The translations under genes were made by a program, and so were the position numbers. From UPXZ01 sp964498765 (GTDB lineage: Bacteria; Bacteroidota; Bacteroidia; Bacteroidales; Paludibacteraceae), in NCBI GenBank assembly GCA_964498765.1, contig CAZCIU010000005.1:13851-77850 (forward strand): a stretch of 64,000 bases of DNA. The letters run 5' to 3'. Of the stretch, positions 51,243 through 59,207 are shown in pieces. The stretch's first letter is position 1. Each line of letters begins with the position of its first letter. Under the pieces are notes generated by a model that saw only the letters and a program-made list of their open reading frames with translations, made no database searches and was not told where the DNA came from.

Positions 51243-53057
51243 TTACACTAAAATTTTAGGTTCAAGCTGAATGCTGATAGCATCAAATGAACATTTAGTC
51301 CTACACTCATCGCAACGAATACACAAATCCGGATCGATGTGGTGAAGCTGGCGTTTTTCTCCTGTGATGGCATGTACAGGACAGCAACGACGGCACGCGC
51401 CGCAACCCACGCAAAGATCTTCTTCCACCACGTAATAGAACAGATTTTTACAATGTCCCGAGCGACATTTTTTGTCAACTACGTGTTCGAAATACTCTTC
51501 TGCAAAGTTTTCCAGCGTTGAAAGTACCGGATTTGGAGAGGTTTGACCCAGTCCGCAAAGCGATGTATCTTTGATTACATTGCTGAGGTTTTTCAGTCTT
51601 TCCAAATCTTCGTAAGTACCTTTTCCTTGCGTAATTTTATCTAAAATTTCATACAAGCGTTTGTTTCCGATGCGGCAAGGCGCACATTTTCCGCAACTTT
51701 CTTCTACAATAAAATCGAGGTAGAATTTTGCCACAGAAACCATACAATCGTCTTCGTCCATCACAATCATACCACCGGAACCCATCATTGAGCCGGCTTT
51801 CAGCAGGTTATCATAGTCTATCGGTGTGTCCAGGTGTTTTTCAGTCAAGCAACCGCCAGAAGGTCCTCCGGTCTGAATTGCTTTGAATTTTTTACCACCT
51901 TTGATGCCGCCTCCGATTTCATAAATAATCTCACGAAGCGTAATGCCCATCGGCACTTCAATCAATCCTACGTTGTTGATTTTTCCGGCCAAAGCGAATA
52001 CTTTTGTACCTTTGGATTTTTCTGTTCCAATGGAAGAAAACCATTCGGCACCTTTCAGAATGATTGCCGGAATATTGGCAAATGTTTCTACGTTATTTAC
52101 GTTGGTTGGTTTTCCCATATAGCCTTTTACGGATGGGAACGGCGGTTTGTTGGTTGGTTCGCCGCGCTTGCCTTCCATGGAGTGAATGAGCGAAGTTTCT
52201 TCACCGCAGACAAATGCGCCCGCTCCGTAGCGAAGTTTGATTTTGAAATTAAATCCGGTGCCCATAATGTCATCACCCAGCAATCCGTATTCTTCAGCCT
52301 GTTTGATGGCAATTTTCAGGCGTTTGATAGCCAGCGGATATTCGGCACGAATGTAAATCAGACCTTCGTCGGCTCCGATACAATATCCGCAAATAGCCAT
52401 AGCTTCCAGCACGGAATGTGGATCACCTTCCAAAATGGAACGATCCATAAATGCGCCCGGATCGCCTTCATCGGCATTACAAACCACGTATTTTTTATCC
52501 GAAACGCTTTTGCGAGTGATTTCCCATTTTAGTCCGGCCGGGAAACCGCCACCGCCGCGTCCGCGAAGTTCGGATTTTTTGATTACTTCAATAGTTTCTT
52601 CGGGAGTGTATTCTGTCAGAACTTTTCCTAAAGCCTGATATGCGTCGTGAGCAATTGATTCTTCGATATTTTCAGGATCAATAAATCCACAATTACGCAA
52701 AGCTATTCGAAGCTGTTTTTTGTAAAATCCCATGTGTTTTGAATCTTCCACATGTTCTTCGTTTTCCGGATTTACGTACAGCAATCGGTTTACACGACGG
52801 CCTTTGATTACATGTTCGTCTATGATTTCTTTGGCGTCCTCCGGTTTTACTTCTACGTAGAATGTATTGTCTGGCAAAACATTTACGATAGGTCCTTTTT
52901 CACAAAAACCGAAACAGCCCGTGCGAATGACCTGCACATCATCTCGAAGTCCTTTCAGAGCCAGTTCTTTCTCCAGATTGCTGTGAATTTCCGAACTGTT
53001 GGACGATTGGCAACCGGTTCCGCCACAAATCAAAATGTGCATTTTGTATTTAGACAT
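51243..53057 (-). CDS. hydB: NuoF-like flavoprotein subunit of the hydrogenase (HydB)
   Basis: 604 residues. An N-terminal thioredoxin-like [2Fe-2S] domain (ICGGTGCQSSNS, CFGFCEKGPI) is followed by the NuoF module: GRGGGGFPAGLKWE for NADH, GAYICGEETSLI-type segment FVCGEETSLIHSMEGKRG for FMN, and the [4Fe-4S] site CGKCAPCRIG. A C-terminal 2[4Fe-4S] ferredoxin (CVGCGACRRCCPVHAI, CIRCDECRTKCSFDAI) is added, as in HndC/HydB. This subunit is where NADH and ferredoxin electrons are split or merged in bifurcating hydrogenases. A perfect Shine-Dalgarno (AAAGGAGG at 53065-53072) precedes it, which is rare in this window. Confidence 0.95.
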   Translation of the reverse strand: MSKYKMHILICGGTGCQSSNSSEIHSNLEKELALKGLRDDVQVIRTGCFGFCEKGPIVNVLPDNTFYVEVKPEDAKEIIDEHVIKGRRVNRLLYVNPENEEHVEDSKHMGFYKKQLRIALRNCGFIDPENIEESIAHDAYQALGKVLTEYTPEETIEVIKKSELRGRGGGGFPAGLKWEITRKSVSDKKYVVCNADEGDPGAFMDRSILEGDPHSVLEAMAICGYCIGADEGLIYIRAEYPLAIKRLKIAIKQAEEYGLLGDDIMGTGFNFKIKLRYGAGAFVCGEETSLIHSMEGKRGEPTNKPPFPSVKGYMGKPTNVNNVETFANIPAIILKGAEWFSSIGTEKSKGTKVFALAGKINNVGLIEVPMGITLREIIYEIGGGIKGGKKFKAIQTGGPSGGCLTEKHLDTPIDYDNLLKAGSMMGSGGMIVMDEDDCMVSVAKFYLDFIVEESCGKCAPCRIGNKRLYEILDKITQGKGTYEDLERLKNLSNVIKDTSLCGLGQTSPNPVLSTLENFAEEYFEHVVDKKCRSGHCKNLFYYVVEEDLCVGCGACRRCCPVHAITGEKRQLHHIDPDLCIRCDECRTKCSFDAISIQLEPKILV

Positions 53058-53075
53058 AATTTTTCCTCCTTTCGC

Positions 53076-53465
53076 TTAGATAGTTTCGTAATTTCGAGGA
53101 ATAATTCCGTGCACCAGTTCGCCGTTTCTGATGTATTTTTCAATAATCTCGTCGGCTCTTTTCACGTCCACGTAGCCAAATACAACCGGTTCCATGTTTT
53201 GGAGAGTAACTTCTATGGTCGGTTCAGCAAAACAATATCCCATACAGCCGGTTTGAGTTACGACCGCTTCGATATTGCGTTTGTCGAGTTCTTCAACAAA
53301 AAACTCCATTACTTCCTTGGCTCCGGAAGCAATTCCGCAAGTTGCCATAGCCACTTTTATCTGTACAAGATCTTCGGCACGACTTGCCTTATCTCTCAAA
53401 CTGACTTTTGACTTGACATTTTCTTGCATCCGTTTTAAGTCTGCTAATGTTCTTATTTTTTCCAT
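53076..53465 (-). CDS. Thioredoxin-like [2Fe-2S] protein (HndB-like)
   Basis: 129 residues. A helical N-terminus (LADLKRMQENVKSKV) leads into a thioredoxin-like ferredoxin domain with Cys residues in MATCGIASGAKE and QTGCMGYCFAEP, the ligand set of this family, and a strand PVVFGYVDVKRADEIIEKYI. It resembles the small subunit HndB of NADP-reducing hydrogenases. It is 18 bp upstream of hydB in the operon, so it probably relays electrons in or assists the complex. It could also be a loosely attached accessory subunit. Confidence 0.88.
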   Translation of the reverse strand: MEKIRTLADLKRMQENVKSKVSLRDKASRAEDLVQIKVAMATCGIASGAKEVMEFFVEELDKRNIEAVVTQTGCMGYCFAEPTIEVTLQNMEPVVFGYVDVKRADEIIEKYIRNGELVHGIIPRNYETI

Positions 53466-53545
53466 GTTTTTCGGTATGATTAATTAGTTATATTAAATAA
53501 ATTCCGATAATAGATTATGTGTTTTATGTGATTAATAGTTTTATT

Positions 53546-54112
53546 TTAACATAGGAAACTGCTTTTATTTCTTTTTATAAATAGTTTTTTCAAATTTTCG
53601 TTAATGTATGATTTTATGGCTTTTACCATTTCGGCACTGCTCAAATCGTCAATTCCTTCTTCCGCTAATCCTTGTGTGCTTATTTCAAAATTTTCATCGT
53701 CCAGCTGGTAGCTAAATGAAAAATTAATTCCCGGATTTCCGCTAAAAAGCAAAGTCAAATACCCGCCTAAATCGCCCAATGGAATGCAATCCGGATGATT
53801 AGTATTGTAAATGGCTTTTATTTCCGTTCCAATTCCTAAACTTGATTTTATTTCCAGCTTTCCTTCAGTTTGCTCGCAGGTCATTTTCAAAAATGGCACT
53901 CCCAAACCCACTTTTCGTGTTGTTCTGGAAGTAAAAAACGGATCGGAAAGCTTAGCAATTGTCATTTCATCCATTCCCGCGCCATCGTCTTTTACAGAAA
54001 ATGCCAGCTTGAATTCAGCATTATTTTCCAAAATTTCAATTTCGATATTCTTTGCCTCGGCTCGAATTGAATTTTGGACAATGTCCATCATGTGCATTGC
54101 TAAATCAACCAT
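53546..54112 (-). CDS. HATPase-domain protein (histidine-kinase-like) in the hydrogenase operon
   Basis: 188 residues. The N-terminus (VDLAMHMMDIVQNSIRAEAKNIEIEI) and the ATP-binding motifs DDGAGMDEMTIAKLSDPFFTSR (N/G1), KVGLGVPFLKMTCEQTEGKL (G2 region) are those of GHKL ATPases. There is no dimerisation helix or phospho-acceptor His, so it is not a classical kinase; it may bind ATP to switch a partner protein, as in anti-sigma factors. The C-terminal ~70 residues (NFSFSYQLDDENFEIST...) are unrelated to known domains that I recognise. It lies 11 bp after the PHP gene in the operon and 80 bp before the HndB-like gene. Confidence 0.85.
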   Translation of the reverse strand: MVDLAMHMMDIVQNSIRAEAKNIEIEILENNAEFKLAFSVKDDGAGMDEMTIAKLSDPFFTSRTTRKVGLGVPFLKMTCEQTEGKLEIKSSLGIGTEIKAIYNTNHPDCIPLGDLGGYLTLLFSGNPGINFSFSYQLDDENFEISTQGLAEEGIDDLSSAEMVKAIKSYINENLKKLFIKRNKSSFLC

Positions 54113-54123
54113 TCTTCTCCACT

Positions 54124-54855
54124 TTATATTTTTATTCGTTCCGGATACTCAAAAGCTGCTTTGAAACTTTCCCAAGATAAATCTTCCATCTGAAATTCCG
54201 AGAAAACTTTGCCAATATCTTCCACATAATGCGCGTCCGAATTTCGGATAAAAGTTTTTTCTGCCAGTTTTGGATAATTGGCATTGAATTTTTCCTGAGT
54301 TGTACGCCAAGAAATTTCTAAAGCATTGTATTTCAAATCAAAAGGAATAAATCCTAATTGGCTGAAAATACTGTTTTTTGTCTTGTCAATATGCGCCGGA
54401 ATGAAAATTCCACCCATCGAAAGTACTTTTTCAGCTACTTCTTCCAAATCCACATTCAATGCAGCAATCAGTGCTTTTTCTTCCTCATAAATCACATTGT
54501 CGTCCTCATCCACCGCTACCTGAAATCCAAAAATCTGCACATCATTTTTAATGTCAGGTAAATGATTATCCAAGAACTGTTGAAACTCATCGAGCACTTC
54601 CAAATTCGGAAAAAACGCAAGGCAATGAACTTCTTCCTGTGTATTTATTTCGCATCCACCGATGACGAAAAGATTATTTTTTGCTCCCAATTCAATGCAA
54701 GTCCGCACATTTCTGGTGGAATTATGATCCGTAATCGCAATCAAATCCAAGCCTTTTTCCTTCGCTTGAGCTACGATATTTCGCGGGCTCATGTCCAAGT
54801 CACCGCAAGGCGAAAGGCAAGTATGAATGTGAAGATCTGCTTTGAACGAGCGCAT
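54124..54855 (-). CDS. PHP-domain phosphoesterase-like protein
   Basis: 243 residues. The PHP metal motifs are DLHIHTCLSPCGDLD (Asp7, His9, His11), ITDHNSTRN (Asp43, His44), GCEINTQEEVH, an internal IPAHID and the C-terminal RNSDAHYVED. Such domains carry metal-dependent phosphoesterase activity, as in polymerase-associated or histidinol-phosphatase-like proteins; the substrate here is unknown. A CxxC-like pair in CLSPCGDLD is characteristic of this subgroup that neighbours hydrogenase genes. It is two bases from the DRTGG gene upstream, so the operon is tightly packed. Confidence 0.87.
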   Translation of the reverse strand: MRSFKADLHIHTCLSPCGDLDMSPRNIVAQAKEKGLDLIAITDHNSTRNVRTCIELGAKNNLFVIGGCEINTQEEVHCLAFFPNLEVLDEFQQFLDNHLPDIKNDVQIFGFQVAVDEDDNVIYEEEKALIAALNVDLEEVAEKVLSMGGIFIPAHIDKTKNSIFSQLGFIPFDLKYNALEISWRTTQEKFNANYPKLAEKTFIRNSDAHYVEDIGKVFSEFQMEDLSWESFKAAFEYPERIKI

Positions 54856-54857
54856 TT

Positions 54858-55205
54858 TTAGTTCATTTTCAGATAATTATAAAGCAATCCTGCCGTTTCA
54901 AAAGCCGGTTTTTCGGACGAAAGCACGACTACACCTTCTTCTTCAGCCAACTTTAGCATATCTTCGTCTGCTTTTCGCTCATTCACAATGACGATGGCAC
55001 TCAAATCAATCAAGGAAGCCACAGCAACGATATTTTTATGGATTTGTGAAGTTACCCAAAGCATTTGTGGCTGTGCTTTTCCCATCACATCACTCAGTAA
55101 ATCAGAAACATAAGCCGATGCAACTTCTTTTTCAAGTAATTCTTTTCCTGCAAGGCACTCAAATCCAAGATCTTCAATCAGTTTTTTCAGATTCTTTTTC
55201 TCCAT
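54858..55205 (-). CDS. DRTGG-domain protein, second copy
   Basis: 115 residues. The whole protein is a DRTGG-like domain: KKLIEDLGFECLAGKELLEKEVASAYVSDLLSDVMGKAQPQMLWVT, then helices and strands (VAVASLIDLSAIVIVNERKAD, GVVVLSSEKPAFETAGLLYNYL). DRTGG domains occur in phosphotransacetylase fusions and CBS-type regulators and are presumed to bind a ligand. The start overlaps the HydS-like stop by 32 bp. A related copy sits at the head of the operon (57054-57395). Likely a ligand-sensing partner for one of the ATPase proteins; inference. Confidence 0.83.
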   Translation of the reverse strand: MEKKNLKKLIEDLGFECLAGKELLEKEVASAYVSDLLSDVMGKAQPQMLWVTSQIHKNIVAVASLIDLSAIVIVNERKADEDMLKLAEEEGVVVLSSEKPAFETAGLLYNYLKMN

Positions 55206-56568
55206 GATTGTCTTTATATTTATTCAGCCTGTTTTTGCCCCAGATTTTTTCGATGGTCTGGAAGGCTTGTTCAGGACTTAGTTTGTAATTTTTCTCCATC
55301 ACACGCTGCACAAATACGCAATACGACATACTTGCTTCACCTTTTACAATATCTTCAGCAAGATTTCTGCAAGTTGGTGCGCCGCAAGCTCCACAGTCAA
55401 ATCCCGGCAAATAAGCGTTCAGAGTTTTTATTTTCGCCATCTTTTGCAGTGCAATTTCCACATTTTCATCCAGCAACAAACCTTTGCGAGGTGTTATTGC
55501 TTCCGTTTTGGACACTAATTTCAATTGCGAAGCATAAGCCATTAGCGGATTATCCACTTTTTTATTCTCTTTCAGCCTTTCCTGTAATCGTTTTTGTCGC
55601 TCGCCAATCCTCTCCACCGTCAGGAAGCGATTTCCCGGACAAACAATTCCTCCTGCACATCCCTGATCGCACACTCGCAATTCCAGAAAATCAATATCCG
55701 GAATATGACCGGATTCCAGTTTTTCCAGAAATTTAATCACATTTTCTACTCCGTCAATCGCCAAACTTCTTCCTTTGAAATATTCGCGTTCGGTACCAGA
55801 AAGCGACCATTTTATAGAATCGGACGACATGCTCGAACGGCGTTTTATGTCATCGGAAGGTTTGTTACTAAAAATCAGTTTGTAAACTTTATTGTAGAGT
55901 TCACGCATGCTTACAACTACGTCAATCGGCGATTCTACTTCACCTTCAGGAGCTTTGGCAGCCACAATTTTGGCCGCGCAAGGCGTGAAATAGTAAATAC
56001 CTATATCTTCCGGACGAATATTGGTTGAGGAGTTAATCTGACGAAGGTAAATTGCCGCAATGTCATGAGGCGCTTTCAGCTGAAGGATATTATCGGTGAG
56101 TGAGGGATACATCACCTGAATAAGCCGCACAACCGATGGACAGAACGAGCTGATTACCGGTCGGGCAATTTCTTTGTCTTTTGCAACGCGTTTATATTCT
56201 TCTTTTACAAAATCAACGGCTTGCTCTACTTCAAAAACCTCGTTGAAGCCAAGCTGACGAATGGCATTGGAAATTTGTGTTACGGAAAATTTATTGGGAA
56301 ACTGGCCGAAGAAAACAGCCGGGACAAGAGCAATTCGATAAACATAATCCTTAAAACCTTTGGCTAATCGGTCGGCCTCCACATATATTGCACTCATCGG
56401 GCAAACGCGATAACACTCACCACAATCCACACAGCGTTCCGGGCGGATGCTGGCGTGACCATCCACAATCCGAATTGCCTGCGTAGAGCATACACGCATG
56501 CAATGCGAACAACCGATACAAATATCTGTATCGATCTGAATGGCATGTACGTAGTGAGGTATTGCCAT
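55174..56568 (-). CDS. Degenerate [FeFe]-hydrogenase-like protein (HydS-like)
   Basis: 464 residues. N-terminal double ferredoxin (CIGCSHCMRVC and CVDCGECYRVC), then a hydrogenase large-subunit C-terminal domain, and at about 385-425 a third FeS domain (FDCGACGAPTCRNLAEDI). The four cubane-binding Cys of an H-cluster can be aligned: Cys in ISSFCPSV, TPCAAK, and the C-x3-C in RVCDQGCAGG. But the residue preceding the first is Phe, where catalytic enzymes have the proton-shuttling Cys (TSCCP), and the L3 GGG stretch is altered. This matches sensory/group C-D types rather than H2-producing enzymes. There is no PAS domain. Its position beside catalytic hyd genes and regulator-like genes suggests a redox or H2 sensor. 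Confidence 0.85.
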   Translation of the reverse strand: MAIPHYVHAIQIDTDICIGCSHCMRVCSTQAIRIVDGHASIRPERCVDCGECYRVCPMSAIYVEADRLAKGFKDYVYRIALVPAVFFGQFPNKFSVTQISNAIRQLGFNEVFEVEQAVDFVKEEYKRVAKDKEIARPVISSFCPSVVRLIQVMYPSLTDNILQLKAPHDIAAIYLRQINSSTNIRPEDIGIYYFTPCAAKIVAAKAPEGEVESPIDVVVSMRELYNKVYKLIFSNKPSDDIKRRSSMSSDSIKWSLSGTEREYFKGRSLAIDGVENVIKFLEKLESGHIPDIDFLELRVCDQGCAGGIVCPGNRFLTVERIGERQKRLQERLKENKKVDNPLMAYASQLKLVSKTEAITPRKGLLLDENVEIALQKMAKIKTLNAYLPGFDCGACGAPTCRNLAEDIVKGEASMSYCVFVQRVMEKNYKLSPEQAFQTIEKIWGKNRLNKYKDNHGEKESEKTD

Positions 56569-56640
56569 GATTCAAAGGTTTTTAAATATTAGTTTTTGGA
56601 AGAAACAAAAAATATTCTATTTCCCGAAAAACTAATTTTC

Positions 56641-57054
56641 TCAATTAAAATAAACGGTGATTTCCAGAGTTGTACCTTCGCCCGGTACAGAATTGAGCAC
56701 CATTTTGTCTGTGTTTTTCTTAATGTTAGGCAGTCCCATTCCTGCCCCGAAGCCCATCTCCCGCACTTTGTCGGAAGCTGTGGAAAATCCCTCTTCCATG
56801 GCTTTATCAATATCCGGAATTCCCGGTCCTTTATCTGCTATTTGTACCCAAATTCCTGTTGGTGAAATCTCCACACTCATTACGCCGCTATAGGCATGCG
56901 CCACCACATTCACTTCTGCTTCGTAAAGTGCCACAGCAATGCGTCTGATAATCGCCGGCTGAATATTCAGCTGTTTCAGCGTTTTTTTCACTTCAGAGCT
57001 GGCTTCACCAGCCGCACTGAAGTCGCCACCTGCTATGTCATACTGCAACTTCAT
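56641..57054 (-). CDS. Small HATPase protein, RsbW/anti-sigma-like
   Basis: 137 residues from the ATG at 57054, which overlaps the upstream stop in TGATG; a TTG one codon earlier is an alternative. The ATPase fold has IRRIAVALYEAEVNVVAHAYSG (N-box EAEVNVVAH), ADKGPGIPDIDKAMEEGF (G1) and MGFGAGMGLPNIKKNTD (G2), ending VPGEGTTLEITVYFN. Length and motifs are those of anti-sigma kinases such as RsbW/SpoIIAB. It lies just upstream of the HydS-like gene and could convert a redox signal to partner binding or phosphorylation. No sigma factor or STAS antagonist gene lies in the window. Confidence 0.86.
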   Translation of the reverse strand: MKLQYDIAGGDFSAAGEASSEVKKTLKQLNIQPAIIRRIAVALYEAEVNVVAHAYSGVMSVEISPTGIWVQIADKGPGIPDIDKAMEEGFSTASDKVREMGFGAGMGLPNIKKNTDKMVLNSVPGEGTTLEITVYFN

Positions 57055-57395
57055 CAATAAAGCGGTTTAATACCTTCCTGATAGAGTTTTCCTGAGATTT
57101 CGAACATGGACGAAGGCGAAATCACAACTGCAATATTGCTTTCTTTGGCAATTTCGAGCATTTCGTCCGAAACTTTCTTTCCACGTGCCACTACTACACA
57201 CATTATTCCGGAAACTTCAGCTGTTCGGATGGCCTGAATTGTAGCCAATCCAGTAATTAAAATCATATTGTCACAATGCCACCGAAGCACATCGCTCATC
57301 AAATCGGATGCGAAAGCATGGCTATATTCTTGACTTTTTTCGTTGTCAATCAACAATTCTCCATCTATTAATTCTATCAGTTGACTTAGTTTCAC
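57054..57395 (-). CDS. DRTGG-domain protein, first gene of the hydrogenase operon
   Basis: 113 residues, start codon GTG at 57395. The sequence KLSQLIELIDGELLIDNEKSQEYSHAFASDLMSDVLRWHCDNMILITG, with the conserved AFASDLMSDVL, TGLATIQAIRTAEVSG, CVVVARGKK and IAVVISPSSMFEISGKLYQ, is the DRTGG fold. It is a paralogue of the copy at 54858-55205. It is the promoter-proximal gene of a ten-gene unit, downstream of an exact -7 box, so it is the first product of the module. Confidence 0.83.
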   Translation of the reverse strand: MKLSQLIELIDGELLIDNEKSQEYSHAFASDLMSDVLRWHCDNMILITGLATIQAIRTAEVSGIMCVVVARGKKVSDEMLEIAKESNIAVVISPSSMFEISGKLYQEGIKPLY

Positions 57396-57434
57396 GTCTT
57401 AAGTTATTTTTAAGGTTTTGGTTCAAAAGCAATA

Positions 57435-57442
57435 CAAATATA
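57435..57442 (-). promoter_or_regulatory. -7 box of the hydrogenase operon
   Basis: The minus strand reads TATATTTG (exact). The predicted start near 57428 gives a leader of about 30 nt before the GTG. The -33 region is weak (TTTC), so activation by a regulator is possible. Confidence 0.6.
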
Positions 57443-57527
57443 ACAGATTGTTTCAATTTAATGAAATTTTTCTTTAATTATTTTCAAAATAAATCTTTTT
57501 TATTTCGCTGATATTCAGCCAATAAAA

Positions 57528-57550
57528 AAGCGAAACATATTGTTTCGCTT
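57528..57550 (-). terminator. miaB terminator
   Basis: A 10-bp stem (AAGCGAAACA with TGTTTCGCTT) followed on the minus strand by a T-run; a second hairpin (AACTTAC with GTAAGTT) lies at about 57580-57600. Confidence 0.75.
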
Positions 57551-57645
57551 CTTATATAAAATTCAATAATTTAACTCTCAAAACTTACGTTTTGTAAGTT
57601 GAAGTTTCATGTAATCTTTTCTTTTTTTATAGTATTTCTAAAAAA

Positions 57646-59013
57646 TTACTCCACCACATCACCAAACAAAGTTGCAGAGCTGGCACTATTGATTTTCACG
57701 CGGATAATTTCGCCAATTCTACGACCTTCGCGTGGGAAAATCACCACTTTATTTTGCGAAGTTCGACCGAAAAGTTGCTCTTTGGAGCGTTTTGAAAATC
57801 CTTCTACCAGCACTTCGAATTCTTTACCGATGTCACGCTGATTGCTCGCGTTTGAAAGTTCATTTTGTAGTTTGATGATTTCATCCAATCTACGCAATTT
57901 CACTTCTTCCGGCACATCGTCCACCAATCTTTTAGCAGCATAAGTTCCGGGTCTTTCGGAGTATTTGAACATAAACGCCTGATCAAATCCAACTTCGCGC
58001 ATCAGCGAAAGCGTGTCTTGATGATCTTCTTCTGTTTCACTGTGGAAACCGCAAAAAACATCGGTGCCAATGGTGCAATCCGGCATATATTTACGAATAG
58101 CAGCCACTCGCTCCAGGTACCACTCGCGTGTATATTTTCTATTCATCACTTCCAGCATTTTGTTGCTTCCGCTCTGAACAGGCAGGTGAATAAATCGGCA
58201 TATGTTTGGATGGTCGGCCATGACTTGAAGTGTGTCATCACACATATCTTTCGGGTGTGGAGAAGTGTATCTGAAACGAATTTCTGGCGCAGCTTCAGCC
58301 ACGATTTTTAGCAATTCCGGGAATTTCACCACCTTGCCGTCCTTTTCGAGCTTGTAGGAATTCACATTTTGCCCAAGCAAAGTCACTTCTTTGTAACCTT
58401 TCGCCTGCAGGTCTTTAAGTTCATTCAATATACTATCCACATCTCTGCTTCGCTCACGTCCGCGTGTGTAAGGCACAATGCAGTAGGAACAAAACTTGTC
58501 GCAACCACGCATAATGGAGATAAAACCGGAGATCGTTTTCCCGATTCGGGTCGGAATTACATCGCGGTAGGTTTCTGTTTTGGAAAGTTCCACGTTGATG
58601 GCGCGTTCGCCTTTTTCAGCATTTCCCATCAGGTTCGGAATATCCAGGTAGGAATCCGGTCCGGCAACAACGTTTACTCCATGATTATCAATCAGATCAT
58701 CTTTCACGCGCTCGGCCATACAGCCAATTACGCCGATGACCAGATTTTTCTTCTTTTTCTTCAGCGCTCGGATGTTGTCCAGTCGGTTATACACTCTTTG
58801 CTCGGCATTATCACGCACCGAACAAGTATTTATAAAAATAGCGTCTGCTTCTTTTTCGTTTTCGGTCAGCTGATAGCCGTCCATTTCCATTACAGACGCA
58901 ACAACCTCGCTGTCAGCCACATTCATCTGACATCCGTAGGTCTCGATATACAGTTTTTTGTCGCTCAGCGCGGATTTAGAGTCCGGAGAAGCAACAGATT
59001 TGATTTCTGACAT
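57646..59013 (-). CDS. miaB: tRNA-2-methylthio-N6-dimethylallyladenosine synthase
   Basis: 455 residues, full length. MiaB adds the methylthio group to i6A37 of tRNAs reading U-initial codons. The N-terminal UPF0004 domain has three Cys (ETYGCQMN, INTCSVRDNA, GCMAE) binding the auxiliary cluster. The radical SAM site is CDKFCSYCIVPYTRGRERSR (C-x3-C-x2-C), and GQNVNSY is a MiaB-type motif. A TRAM domain occupies the C-terminal ~65 residues (FEVLVEGFSKRSKEQLFGRT). It is monocistronic with its own terminator. Confidence 0.96.
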   Translation of the reverse strand: MSEIKSVASPDSKSALSDKKLYIETYGCQMNVADSEVVASVMEMDGYQLTENEKEADAIFINTCSVRDNAEQRVYNRLDNIRALKKKKKNLVIGVIGCMAERVKDDLIDNHGVNVVAGPDSYLDIPNLMGNAEKGERAINVELSKTETYRDVIPTRIGKTISGFISIMRGCDKFCSYCIVPYTRGRERSRDVDSILNELKDLQAKGYKEVTLLGQNVNSYKLEKDGKVVKFPELLKIVAEAAPEIRFRYTSPHPKDMCDDTLQVMADHPNICRFIHLPVQSGSNKMLEVMNRKYTREWYLERVAAIRKYMPDCTIGTDVFCGFHSETEEDHQDTLSLMREVGFDQAFMFKYSERPGTYAAKRLVDDVPEEVKLRRLDEIIKLQNELSNASNQRDIGKEFEVLVEGFSKRSKEQLFGRTSQNKVVIFPREGRRIGEIIRVKINSASSATLFGDVVE

Positions 59014-59207
59014 AAAAAAATATTTACGATTTCTTATTTGAACATTGACTTAAATCTCGCTACGCTAAAAGAGCATAGACGATTTTAATGATTACACATT
59101 TAATTATTCTCAATATCGATGACTAATTAATCAACTTACACATTGAACCTGCAAATTTATTACTTTTTTGGTTCATTTGGATAAAATGGTAGTTTTAGAA
59201 TGTTTAT

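Noticed and set aside
51834..52532. 232-residue plus-strand ORF over hydB
   Set aside because: Shadow of the conserved NuoF-like frame, Phe-rich without motifs.
48865..53465. Respiratory complex I (NuoEFG)
   Set aside because: NuoE- and NuoF-like subunits are present, but the large subunit has the three H-cluster motifs and there are no other Nuo subunits.
55174..56568. Second catalytic hydrogenase
   Set aside because: The proton-transfer Cys and the GGG part of L3 are missing, so H2 turnover at catalytic rates is unlikely.
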